Below are positions 23,860 through 32,070 of a DNA stretch of 64,000 bases, one piece after another. Below the pieces are notes generated by a model, which saw nothing but the letters and a program-made list of their open reading frames with translations, did no database searches and was not told the DNA's origin. The DNA comes from Myxococcales bacterium (GTDB lineage Bacteria; Myxococcota_A; Polyangia; Polyangiales; Polyangiaceae): the NCBI GenBank assembly GCA_016794345.1, contig JAEUKE010000314.1:124001-188000 (forward strand), given 5' to 3'. How positions within the stretch are numbered: the stretch's first letter is position 1; every line of letters begins with the position of its first letter. The position numbers and the translations under genes were made by a program.

Positions 23860-24894
23860 ATGCGAGTCGGAGTCGTCGGCGCGGGCGCGATCGGGCGATT
23901 CTTGGCAGCCGAGATCTCGGAGGGGGGCGCTCCGGTGACGGTGCTCGCGCGCACGCCTGGCGCGCGCCCGATCTCGGCGACCCGTGTCGACGGCCGGCCC
24001 GTCGTCCCTTCCGCGCCCCTCGAGGTCACGACGAGCCCGTCGCTGCTCGCGCCGTGTGACGTCGTGCTCGTCGCCGTGAAAGGACCGGACACGCAGGCCG
24101 CCGCCGAGATGCTGGCGACGGCGCTGTCCCCGGGGGCCGTCGTCGTCTCGATGCAGAACGGGCTCTCGAGCGCCCCGCGCCTGCGCCGCGTGCTGGGTGG
24201 CCCCCGCGTGGCAGGCGGGGTGGTGACCTACAACGTCTTCCTCGACGAGTCCGGGCACGTGCGGCAGGCCACGAGCGGCCCGCTGCTCGTCGAGGCGCTG
24301 CCGCCCCCGCGTGGGCTCGTCCTGGCGGAGCTCTCCCGCGTGCTCGCGCGCGGCGGCGACAGGCTCGAGCTCCGCCGCGACATCGAGCGCGTGCAGGAGG
24401 GCAAGCTCCTCGTGAACCTGAACAACGGGGTGTGCGCTGCCACGGGCCTCGGCATCGCGGCGTCGCTCCGCGATGCCGACGCACGCATCTGCTTCGCGAT
24501 GTGCCTGGACGAGGGCCTCGAGATCATGCGCGCGGCCGGACGCCACCCGGCGCGGGTGACGGCGCTGCCCCCGGCGTTGCTCTCGCTCTCCCTTCGCCTT
24601 CCGGACGCATGGGTCTCCCGCCTCGCGAAGCGGCTGGCCAAGGTCGACGAGGCCGCGCGATCGAGCACCTTGCAGGACCTCGATCGCGGACGGCGGACCG
24701 AAATCGACGAGCTGAACGGGGCGCTCGTCTTGCTTGCCGAGGCGAATGGCCTGCGCGCGCCGGTCAACGAGATCGTCACCCGAATCGTGCACGAGCACGA
24801 AGAGGCCGTGCTCCGGGGCTCACCCGCCAGGTTCATTCCGGCCCGGGCGCTCCGGGCGCTGCTCGAGCGAGCGTCACGAGAGCGCTCGGCTTGA
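23860..24894 (+). CDS. Ketopantoate reductase-like (PanE/ApbA) oxidoreductase
   Basis: 344 residues with an N-terminal Rossmann fold (VGVVGAGAIGRFLAAEI, glycines at 7-12) and the all-helical C-terminal domain of PanE/ApbA, including the catalytic Lys region EGKLLVNLNNGVCAATG and the late acid motif RRTEIDELNGALV. The PanE reaction is NADPH reduction of 2-dehydropantoate, but many relatives reduce other 2-oxo acids. It heads a three-gene unit with an ATP-grasp ligase and a leucine-dehydrogenase-like enzyme, so a role on branched-chain 2-oxo acids or a derivative is as likely as pantothenate synthesis. No other pantothenate gene is in the window. Confidence 0.82.
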   Translation: MRVGVVGAGAIGRFLAAEISEGGAPVTVLARTPGARPISATRVDGRPVVPSAPLEVTTSPSLLAPCDVVLVAVKGPDTQAAAEMLATALSPGAVVVSMQNGLSSAPRLRRVLGGPRVAGGVVTYNVFLDESGHVRQATSGPLLVEALPPPRGLVLAELSRVLARGGDRLELRRDIERVQEGKLLVNLNNGVCAATGLGIAASLRDADARICFAMCLDEGLEIMRAAGRHPARVTALPPALLSLSLRLPDAWVSRLAKRLAKVDEAARSSTLQDLDRGRRTEIDELNGALVLLAEANGLRAPVNEIVTRIVHEHEEAVLRGSPARFIPARALRALLERASRERSA

Positions 24895-24958
24895 CGGGCA
24901 CGCTCCTTGCGACCGAGGCGGCGATGGCGGGCGGAGCGATGGACCAACGAGGGGCGCC

Positions 24959-26128
24959 GTGAGGGTCCTCGTCACGACGAGCCGCATGCCCTGCGCGATC
25001 GACGAGATCCGCAAGCTCGGCGAGCGGGGCCACCAGGTGATCGCCACCGACACGTTCCGCTCCGCGCCGGGGAGCCACTCTCGCCACGTCGAGCGCGCGT
25101 TGCTCACGGCCTCGCCCACTCACGCCACGAACCTCTTCATCGAGCAGATCGCCTCGATCGTGCGCGACGAGCACATCGATCTGATCCTCCCGGCCTTCGA
25201 GGAGGTCTTCTACCTCGCCAAACACGAGGCGCTCTTGCCGTCTTCGGTGGGGCGCTTCTTCTCTCGCTTCGAGGTCCTCGAGACCTTGCACGACAAGACA
25301 CGGTTCCTCGGGCTCGCGCGGGATCTCGGTCTCCTCACGCCTCGATCGGCGGTGGCGACGAGCCAGGAGGAGCTGCGCGCCGCCACGCGCGAGTTCCCGA
25401 GCTTCTTCGCCAAGCCCGTGTTCTCCCGCGGTGGCGTCGACCTCTGCACGAACAAGGGCCCGCTCGCGGGCGCGCTCCCCGTCGAGGCGTGCGAGGCCTC
25501 CGAGGATCGGCCCTGGATCGTCCAGGAGTTCGTGGAGGGGCTCGACGTGTGCACCTTCAGCGTCGTGCACCACGGGCGGCTGACCGGTCACTCGGCCTAC
25601 GTCCACCCGCGGGAGATCGAGCACGCGGGCGGCATCGTCTTCGAGTCGGTGCACGAGCCCGCGTGCCTCGAGGCTGCAGGGCGCATCGCGGAGGCGACCG
25701 GCTACCACGGGCAGCTCTCCTTCGACTTCCTGAAGACGGCGAAGGGCATGGTGCTCATCGAGTGCAACCCGCGGCCGACGGCCGGGGTGCACGTCATGCA
25801 CGCGGAGGACCTCGAAGACGCGATCCTCGATCGGCACGGCAAGCTGCGCGTGGCGCCCGCCGGCGTGCGGCGGAAGTACTCCATCGCGCTCCTGCGCGAC
25901 ATGCTGCTGCACTTCGGCGAGGCGCGGGAGGATCTGCGTTACCTCCTCTCCGACGCGAAGGAGGTCGTGGCAGACCCGGAGGACATCAAGCCGGCGTTCT
26001 TTCAGGCGCTCTCCTACGGTCACGTCCTCGCGTATCGGCTGCACCATGCCGGCAAGTCGCTGAAGAAGCGCACGCTGATGGCCGCCTACTTCGAGGACGT
26101 CCTTTGGAACGGAGGGTCCATGAAATGA
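24959..26128 (+). CDS. ATP-grasp domain protein
   Basis: 389 residues. An N-terminal pre-ATP-grasp Rossmann-like domain (MRVLVTTSRMPCAIDEIRK) is followed by the ATP-grasp fold: LHDKTRF (110-116), K152 in FFAKPVFSRGG, the QEFVEG hinge (189-194) and the metal-binding loop IECNPRPTAG (267-276). It is similar in layout to carbamoyl-phosphate-synthase-like and amino-acid-ligase ATP-grasp proteins, which join a carboxylate to an amine or other nucleophile using ATP. The GTG at 24959 is the best start (GAGGGG upstream). The stop overlaps the next ATG (ATGA). The substrate is unknown; an amino acid or 2-oxo acid is suggested by the neighbours. Confidence 0.85.
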   Translation: MRVLVTTSRMPCAIDEIRKLGERGHQVIATDTFRSAPGSHSRHVERALLTASPTHATNLFIEQIASIVRDEHIDLILPAFEEVFYLAKHEALLPSSVGRFFSRFEVLETLHDKTRFLGLARDLGLLTPRSAVATSQEELRAATREFPSFFAKPVFSRGGVDLCTNKGPLAGALPVEACEASEDRPWIVQEFVEGLDVCTFSVVHHGRLTGHSAYVHPREIEHAGGIVFESVHEPACLEAAGRIAEATGYHGQLSFDFLKTAKGMVLIECNPRPTAGVHVMHAEDLEDAILDRHGKLRVAPAGVRRKYSIALLRDMLLHFGEAREDLRYLLSDAKEVVADPEDIKPAFFQALSYGHVLAYRLHHAGKSLKKRTLMAAYFEDVLWNGGSMK

Positions 26129-27183
26129 GCTGTTTCTCTTCACCCGACTACGATGACCACGAACACGTCTCCTTCTTTCGCGACCCCGCAGCCAAGCTCT
26201 CCGCCATCGTCGCCATCCACAGCACGGCCCCGTTCGGCATCTCCGGCGGGGGCTGCCGGATGTGGCCGTATCGGTCGGACGACGACGCGCTCCGCGACGT
26301 CCTCCGGCTCTCCCGCGCCATGTCGTACAAGCTGGCGCTCTGCGACATGCCGGCCGGCGGCGCGAAGTGTGTGGTCATCGGGGACTCGCGCACCGACAAG
26401 ACCGAGGCCTTGCTCCTCGCGCTCGGTCGAATGGTCGAGCGGCTGGGCGGCAAGTTCATCATCGCGGAGGACGTCGGGACCACGGAAGCTGACATGCGCG
26501 TCATCGCTCGCGAGACGCGGTACGTGGTCGGAAAGCAGACGGACACCGGCCCGGCGACCGCGTACGGCGTCTTCCTGGGCCTGAAGGAGGGCGTGCGGCA
26601 CGCCCTCGGGAGAGACCTCGACGGGCTCACCGTGGCGGTTCAGGGGCTTGGCGGCGTGGGCCGCCGGCTCTGCGGGCACCTGAAGAAGGCTGGCGCGAAG
26701 CTCGTCGTCGCCGACACGAACCGCGCCGCTGTCGACGCCGTCGTCGCCGAGCACGGGGCGCGGGCGGTGGCGCCGGAGCAGATCCTCTCCGAGGCGGTCG
26801 ACGTGCTCGCGCCCTGCGCGCTCGGCGCCGTCCTCGACGACGGCTCGGTCCCCAGGCTCGCGTGCAAGGTGATCGCGGGCGCCGCGAACAACCAGCTCGC
26901 AGAGGAGCGCCACGCCTCCGCGATCGCGTCGCGGGGGATCCTGTTCGTGCCCGACTTCATCCTCAACGCGGGTGGCGTGATCGGCGCGTCCCAGGAGGGC
27001 CGGACGCTCGGCGGCGGCGGGGAGGGCCCCACGTACGACGAGTCGGTCGCGTTCCGGGACACGGAGCGCGTCGCGGCGCTGGTGCGCCAGGCGCTCGAGC
27101 GCGCGAAGCGCGAGGCGCTGACGCCCAACGAGGCAGCGATCAGGATGGCCAAGGAGAAGATCGCCGAGCGCAAGCGCGGCTGA
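26125..27183 (+). CDS. Glu/Leu/Phe/Val dehydrogenase family protein, leucine dehydrogenase-like
   Basis: 352 residues. The catalytic residues match leucine dehydrogenase numbering almost exactly: K69 and K81 (MSYKLALCDMPAGGAK) and D116 (IAEDVGTTEADM). The NAD-binding motif is VAVQGLGGVGRRLCGHL, and GAANNQL and PDFILNAGGVIGA are typical. The family reaction is reversible oxidative deamination of branched-chain amino acids to 2-oxo acids. The ATG at 26125 overlaps the ATP-grasp stop and has GGAGGG eight bases upstream. With the two genes before it, this may form or consume a specific amino or hydroxy acid. Confidence 0.9.
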   Translation: MSCFSSPDYDDHEHVSFFRDPAAKLSAIVAIHSTAPFGISGGGCRMWPYRSDDDALRDVLRLSRAMSYKLALCDMPAGGAKCVVIGDSRTDKTEALLLALGRMVERLGGKFIIAEDVGTTEADMRVIARETRYVVGKQTDTGPATAYGVFLGLKEGVRHALGRDLDGLTVAVQGLGGVGRRLCGHLKKAGAKLVVADTNRAAVDAVVAEHGARAVAPEQILSEAVDVLAPCALGAVLDDGSVPRLACKVIAGAANNQLAEERHASAIASRGILFVPDFILNAGGVIGASQEGRTLGGGGEGPTYDESVAFRDTERVAALVRQALERAKREALTPNEAAIRMAKEKIAERKRG

Positions 27184-27198
27184 CTGCACCTTCGGCGC

Positions 27199-28539
27199 TC
27201 ACCGGCAGTCGAAGCGCGCCCCGAAGACGCCGTCGTAGCCGCTCGGGAGTCGGGCGCCGATCACGAAGAAGAGGCTCCGCGGCTCCGCCAGCGCGACGCC
27301 GTACGACGGGCCGTAGGTCTCGAAGCGCGGGATCGGGACGCTCACCCGTGCCGCGAGCACCTCGAGGTCTGCGTCGAGCTGGGTGATGACGAGCGCGTCA
27401 TGACCGACCACGTGCTCGGGGAGCGCGTGGTTGGCCGTCTCGGGCCAGGCGATCGTGACGCCTCCGTCGCCCGCGATCATGGTGGGGCGCGACAGGAGGG
27501 GGAGGTCCGCGGCGACGTCGAGCGGCGCGCCGATCGGGGCGCCGTCCGCGGCGAGCTCGGTGAGCCGCACGGTCGCGGGCTCGCCGTCGGGGAGGGACTC
27601 GGCCCACGCGAGGTAGGTTCGTCCTCCGTGGGACGCCAGATAGGGCCTGCGGGCCGCGTGGTCGGGCCGGAGCGGAAAGGTCGCCACGATCTTCGCCGCG
27701 CCGAGCTCCGCGCCGAGATCGTCGACGACGACGGCGTGCTCGCGGCAGAGCGCGGCCTCGTCGGGCAGGCAGGTGTCGAAGGCGATGGCCGCGAGGTACG
27801 TCGAGCCGGTCCAGGTGAGCGCGACGCTGCGGCCGGGGTACTCGCGGGGCGAGGTGAGCAAGACGGGGGAGGAGGAGGGGGCCGCGTCGAGATCGAAACG
27901 GCCGACCGCCGGCGCCCAACCTGCGTCTCCGGAGACGTGGCGCCAGGCGACGGCATAGGCGTCGGCACCGGGGGCGACGTCGAGGACGCTCTCGGCCGAA
28001 TCGGCGACGTCCTTCTGGTCGAACCCTTGGTTCGTCGCGAGGTCGAGGCGTCGGAGCATGGGCCTGCTCGGCCCGCCGGGATCGCCGTGCCAGCCGAGGA
28101 TGAGCTCGTCGCGTCCGGGAGGTGACGGCGATAGCACGCCCCACCCGTGCGCGTCGAAGCCGAACGTCGCCGGGCCGCTTTCGATCTTCACGTCGGGCCA
28201 ATCGGCGCCAACCGCGAGCTCCGCGAGCTGGATGTCGGGGTGCAGCAGGCTCGCTCCGCCGCTCGCGAGCGCCTGCACGAAGAGCCTGCTCCTGTCGGGA
28301 GAGAGCGCTACGGACGGCGCCGTGGCGTGCCGGTCCGAAAAGGACAGGAGCTCGATCGCGTCGCCCGCGGCGACGGGGACACAAGGATCCGGAGGCGGTA
28401 CCACCGAGCCTCCTCCTCCGCCCGAAGATGACGAGCTCGTCGTCGTGCTCGGTTCTTCTTCGGTCTCGCCGAGGAGCTGGGAGCGCGCACCGCAGGCGGA
28501 GAGCGCCACGACGAGGATCAGACATGCGCCGCGGACCAT
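27199..28539 (-). CDS. Lipoprotein with beta-propeller-like body
   Basis: 446 residues with signal MVRGACLILVVALSACGA (lipobox LSAC), a Ser/Gly/Thr-rich linker (TTTSSSSSGGGGG), then regularly spaced beta-strand blocks with aromatic and Gly positions (DELILGWHGDPGG, TYLAAIAFDTCLPD, TYLAWAESLPDGE), suggesting a propeller. It ends in GVFGARFDCR. No enzyme motif is visible. The remnant at 5303-5665 ends in the same way and is probably a broken paralogue. It likely sits on the cell surface or in the periplasm; the function is unknown. It is convergent with the leucine-dehydrogenase-like gene. Confidence 0.78.
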   Translation of the reverse strand: MVRGACLILVVALSACGARSQLLGETEEEPSTTTSSSSSGGGGGSVVPPPDPCVPVAAGDAIELLSFSDRHATAPSVALSPDRSRLFVQALASGGASLLHPDIQLAELAVGADWPDVKIESGPATFGFDAHGWGVLSPSPPGRDELILGWHGDPGGPSRPMLRRLDLATNQGFDQKDVADSAESVLDVAPGADAYAVAWRHVSGDAGWAPAVGRFDLDAAPSSSPVLLTSPREYPGRSVALTWTGSTYLAAIAFDTCLPDEAALCREHAVVVDDLGAELGAAKIVATFPLRPDHAARRPYLASHGGRTYLAWAESLPDGEPATVRLTELAADGAPIGAPLDVAADLPLLSRPTMIAGDGGVTIAWPETANHALPEHVVGHDALVITQLDADLEVLAARVSVPIPRFETYGPSYGVALAEPRSLFFVIGARLPSGYDGVFGARFDCR

Positions 28540-28578
28540 CGCGCGATCGTAGCGCGCGAGGAGCCCTGCGAAAGAGGC

Positions 28579-29943
28579 TCAGCTCCGAGCGTCGAGCGCG
28601 CGGTGGATCGCCTCGCTGACCTTCTCGGGATCGTCGCCCAGGGAGACGGGGACGTTCGCGTGTTTGCTGGGGAAGTCGAGCTTGCCCTCGTGGTAACGCG
28701 TCTTGAACTCCGTGAACTTGAGCCCGTGCGCCGTGGAGACGACCACCACGCGCTCGCCGGCTCGGATCGTCCCGCGGGCGACGAGCTTCTCCAGGCAAGC
28801 CAGCGCGACCCCGGTGTGGGGGCAGTTGAAGAGCCCGGTGCGGTCGGCGCGGGCGACGGCCTCCGCGAGCTCCTCCTCGGACGCCTGTTCGACGACGCCT
28901 CCGAGCTCCACGAGGGCGCGGACCGCCTTGGGGAGCGAGACGGGCGCGCCGATCTGGATGGCCGACGCGAGCGTGGGCGCCGCGACGAGGGGCGCGAAGT
29001 CCGTCTCCGCGAGGGGTCGCCCTTCGGACTCCGCCTTCTTGAATGCGCGGTAGAGCGGGTTCGCGCGCTCCGCCTGGCAGCAGGCGATCTTCGGCAGCCG
29101 ATCGACCAGGCCGAGCTCTCGCATCTCCAGGAAGCCCTTGGCGATGGCCGAGACGTTGCCGAGGTTGCCGCCCGGTACGAGCACCCAGTCCGGTACCTGC
29201 CAGTCGAACTGCTGCGCGATCTCGTACGAGAGCGTCTTCTGGCCCTCGACCCGCAGGCTGTTCATGGAGTTGGCGAGGTAGATCGTCTTGTCCTTCGTCA
29301 GCTCCTTCACGGCGCGCATGCAGCCGTCGAAGTCGGTCTCGAGCGAGCCGACGAGCGCGCCGTTCGCGAGCGGTTGCACCAGCTGCGCCGCGCTGATCTT
29401 TCCTTGCGGCAGGAGCACGACGACCGGGATGCCGGCCGCGGCGCCGTACGCGGCGAGGGCGGCCGACGTGTCGCCGGTGGAGGCGCAAGCGACCGCGCGG
29501 ACGGGCTTTCCGTCGGCGATCATCTGCTTCACCGTCGAGAGCAGGACCGTCATGCCGAGGTCCTTGAACGAGCCGGTGTGGCTCGTCCCGCACTGCTTGA
29601 TCCAGAGGTCCGTCAGGCCGAGCTGCTTGCCGTAGCGGTCGGCCCAGAAGAGGTTCGTGTTGCCTTCGAACAGCGAGACGACGTTCTCCGGCTGAACGTG
29701 CGGCTGCACGATCTCCATCTTGCTCCACACACCGCTGCCGTACGGGTACGACGTGCGGCCGGAGCGCGAGTCGAAGAGGTTGCGCCACGCGTGCGCGGTG
29801 CGCTGTGCCTTGAGGGCGGCGAGGTCGTGCCGGACCTCGAGCAGCGCGCCCGACCTCGAGTGGTAGACGACCTCGCCGAGGTCGTAGCGCTCCGACTCGT
29901 CGTCGATGGCCTGGAAACACGCGCGCAAGGGAGGCAAGTTCAC
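28579..29943 (-). CDS. thrC: Threonine synthase
   Basis: 454 residues. A PLP-dependent lyase that converts O-phosphohomoserine to threonine. PLP lysine K127 lies in HTGSFKDLGM; other motifs are VSLFEGNTNLF, ACASTGDTSAALAAYG and VPGGNLGNVSAIAKG. The length and order fit the class with an N-terminal extension. The start is a GTG at 29943, three bases after the stop of the transporter gene, so translation is probably coupled. Together with asd (41.3 kb) it covers part of the aspartate-family pathway, but the two genes are not linked in one operon. Confidence 0.94.
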   Translation of the reverse strand: MNLPPLRACFQAIDDESERYDLGEVVYHSRSGALLEVRHDLAALKAQRTAHAWRNLFDSRSGRTSYPYGSGVWSKMEIVQPHVQPENVVSLFEGNTNLFWADRYGKQLGLTDLWIKQCGTSHTGSFKDLGMTVLLSTVKQMIADGKPVRAVACASTGDTSAALAAYGAAAGIPVVVLLPQGKISAAQLVQPLANGALVGSLETDFDGCMRAVKELTKDKTIYLANSMNSLRVEGQKTLSYEIAQQFDWQVPDWVLVPGGNLGNVSAIAKGFLEMRELGLVDRLPKIACCQAERANPLYRAFKKAESEGRPLAETDFAPLVAAPTLASAIQIGAPVSLPKAVRALVELGGVVEQASEEELAEAVARADRTGLFNCPHTGVALACLEKLVARGTIRAGERVVVVSTAHGLKFTEFKTRYHEGKLDFPSKHANVPVSLGDDPEKVSEAIHRALDARS

Positions 29944-29946
29944 CCG

Positions 29947-31773
29947 TCAGCCCCCGAGCGTCTTCAGGAGGCCGTAGATGCCGAGCGCGAGCGCCGCGAG
30001 CGACTCGCCCGCGATGAGCCCGCCGCCCACGAGCGAGACCGTGCTCATGTCCTCGGGCACCTCTTCTTCGCCCTCCTTCTTCGGCTTGTTCGCCTTCGCG
30101 CGCTCGTCGGCCGTGGCCCACAGCGAGCCGAGGACGCCGCCGCCGCCGAACCAGGCGGAGGTGGCGAAGTCGACGAAGCCGCCGAAGCTCGCCGCGTAGG
30201 GGCTGGGCAAGAAGACCGCGTCGACCAGGAAGTCGGTGACGAAGCCGGTCTGGCCGGACTTCTTGAAGGCGGTGTAGCGCGCGCTCGATTTCAGGATCTT
30301 GCGTGCGGCCTCGATGGCCAGGCCGATGCCGAACCCGAGGAGCAAGAGGCGTGTCTTGACCGGGTCGGGGTTCGTGATGTTGTGCACGGCGCCGACGAAC
30401 TTGTAGGTCATCGCGCTCTGCCACTGCGCGATCTTCTGCTCGGGGTGATCGAACGTGTTCACCTCGAGGACCGGGTACGCGTTCATGAAGAGCTTCGTGA
30501 TGAGCACGGCGCAGATGGCGCCCATCGTGATGCCGATGACCTGGTACCGGAACTGGATGTCGCGGTTCGTGCCGAGGCGCCAGCCCGTCGACCGGTCTTG
30601 CTGCATGTCGCACCCGACGCTGCACGAGACGAGCAAGACGGCGCCGGCGAGCAAGGCGATGCCAGGCTGCTTGAGGCCGATGAGGGCCATGAGCAGCACG
30701 CTCACCACGAAGGCGCTCGAGATCGGGTTCGAGTCGCTGATGCCCGTGGAGATGCCGTTGATGAGCACGAAGAGGAAGCAGAGGACGAGCGCGAAGACCA
30801 TGTAGCCGAGCGGCACCTTCATGATGAGGTGGCCCGACGCGAGCACCGCGACCGACCAGAACGCCACCCAGATCGTCAGGCGCCGGACGTTGAGGCCGCG
30901 GCCGGGGCTCTCGTCCTTCGGGGCGGGCGCGTTCTCCCGGATGCGCGCGATCGCCGACTTGAAGATGAGGGCGAGATCCACCACGGCGGCGCCGAGGATG
31001 CTGCCGAGCGCGACGAGGAAGCCTACCTTCCGGAACGGGTCCTCCGGGCCGAGCAGCGGCGCGGCGGCGCCCTCGGGGACGTACGCGCGCAGCCACGGGG
31101 TCATCAGATCGCCGATGACGGCGATGACGACCGCGGGGATGCCGATGCGGGCGCCGACGACCATGCCCGCGCCGAGCGTCGAGCCGCTGAAGTGCGCCTT
31201 GCCGAGCAGCTCGGCGAGCCCGCCGAGCACCGGGACCGAGCCGGCCTCCGCCACCAGGCCACCGCCGAGGCCGACGCCGGTGCCGACGCCGAGCTGGGTG
31301 ACGCTGCGCTTGAGGAGGGACTTGTTCGTCAGCGCGCGGAGGATGTTCGCGACGGCGAGGCCGGACGGGTACGTCAGCTGCATCCGATCGACGAGGACCG
31401 GCGTGTAGAGCATGCCGACGCCGACGCCGAACATGCCGATGCAGAGGAAGTAGATGATGAGCTGCCAGGTCGGCGGGATGTCCAGGCCGAGCCAGATCAT
31501 CGCCTGCGTGAGCACGCCCATCGCGCTCATGCTCGCGACGGACGCGGCCATCGTTTGCATGTAGTTCGCGCCGTGTTTGCCCTCCGGCCCGTACCCGTAG
31601 GTCACCACGCTACCGAGGATGCCCGCGAGGACCTGTCCGCCGACGAAGAACCCCAGGCTGAAGTTCATGTACGCGGCGGTGATGCCGCCGAGCGGACCGA
31701 GGAACAGGATCGCGATCGCGCCCAGCAGGATGTAATAACCCCTCGAGTTGAGAGGCGGCAGCAGCCCTCGCAT
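29947..31773 (-). CDS. OPT family oligopeptide transporter
   Basis: 608 residues with about 14-16 hydrophobic segments and large loops, consistent with the OPT family of proton-coupled transporters. Visible family-like patterns include an N-terminal helix followed by GGITAAYMNFSLGFFVGG, NPISSAFVVSVLLMALIG and the final helix after VSLVGGGLIAGESLAAL. Substrates of bacterial OPT members range from small peptides to metal chelates. The ATG at 31773 is chosen over a TTG eleven codons upstream. It is followed almost directly by thrC. The cargo is unknown. Confidence 0.88.
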   Translation of the reverse strand: MRGLLPPLNSRGYYILLGAIAILFLGPLGGITAAYMNFSLGFFVGGQVLAGILGSVVTYGYGPEGKHGANYMQTMAASVASMSAMGVLTQAMIWLGLDIPPTWQLIIYFLCIGMFGVGVGMLYTPVLVDRMQLTYPSGLAVANILRALTNKSLLKRSVTQLGVGTGVGLGGGLVAEAGSVPVLGGLAELLGKAHFSGSTLGAGMVVGARIGIPAVVIAVIGDLMTPWLRAYVPEGAAAPLLGPEDPFRKVGFLVALGSILGAAVVDLALIFKSAIARIRENAPAPKDESPGRGLNVRRLTIWVAFWSVAVLASGHLIMKVPLGYMVFALVLCFLFVLINGISTGISDSNPISSAFVVSVLLMALIGLKQPGIALLAGAVLLVSCSVGCDMQQDRSTGWRLGTNRDIQFRYQVIGITMGAICAVLITKLFMNAYPVLEVNTFDHPEQKIAQWQSAMTYKFVGAVHNITNPDPVKTRLLLLGFGIGLAIEAARKILKSSARYTAFKKSGQTGFVTDFLVDAVFLPSPYAASFGGFVDFATSAWFGGGGVLGSLWATADERAKANKPKKEGEEEVPEDMSTVSLVGGGLIAGESLAALALGIYGLLKTLGG

Positions 31774-31848
31774 AGGGGCGCCAACCTGCCGGAGTTTCGC
31801 GGGCAAAGCAAGGTGAGCCGACCCCGTGCTCCCCCCTGGCGTGGCTCG

Positions 31849-32070
31849 TCAGCCGAGCGCGAGCGCGAGCCAATAGTCGAACGTGGAGTCGAGGCCGGGG
31901 ACGAACTGGTAGCCCGCGACGCCGATGCCCGCGCCCAAGCCGAGGGCGAGGAGCCACACGAGCCAGCGGCCGTCTCCGCGCCCGCGCTTGCCGCCGCGCG
32001 CGGCGGCGGGGGGAGGGGCGGGGATCCGTGGGGCGCCCGCGAGCGACGTCTGGCCGAAGTCGTCGCTCAC
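31849..32070 (-). CDS. Small single-pass membrane protein
   Basis: 73 residues starting at a GTG that overlaps the stop of the preceding gene (GTGA). A disordered basic N-terminal half (PAPPPAAARGGKRGRGDGR) is followed by one TM helix at about 36-55 (WLVWLLALGLGAGIGVAG) and a short tail. The tight overlap and the correct RBS-free coupling support it being real although it is short. It is probably an accessory of the secreted protein encoded just upstream; no family is recognised. Confidence 0.65.
   Translation of the reverse strand: MSDDFGQTSLAGAPRIPAPPPAAARGGKRGRGDGRWLVWLLALGLGAGIGVAGYQFVPGLDSTFDYWLALALG

Noticed and set aside
27398..31096. A 1232-codon open frame on the minus strand
   Set aside because: It is an out-of-frame reading of the lipoprotein, thrC and transporter genes. 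Its composition is Arg/Pro/Ala-rich with no domain, as expected of a shadow in high-GC DNA.
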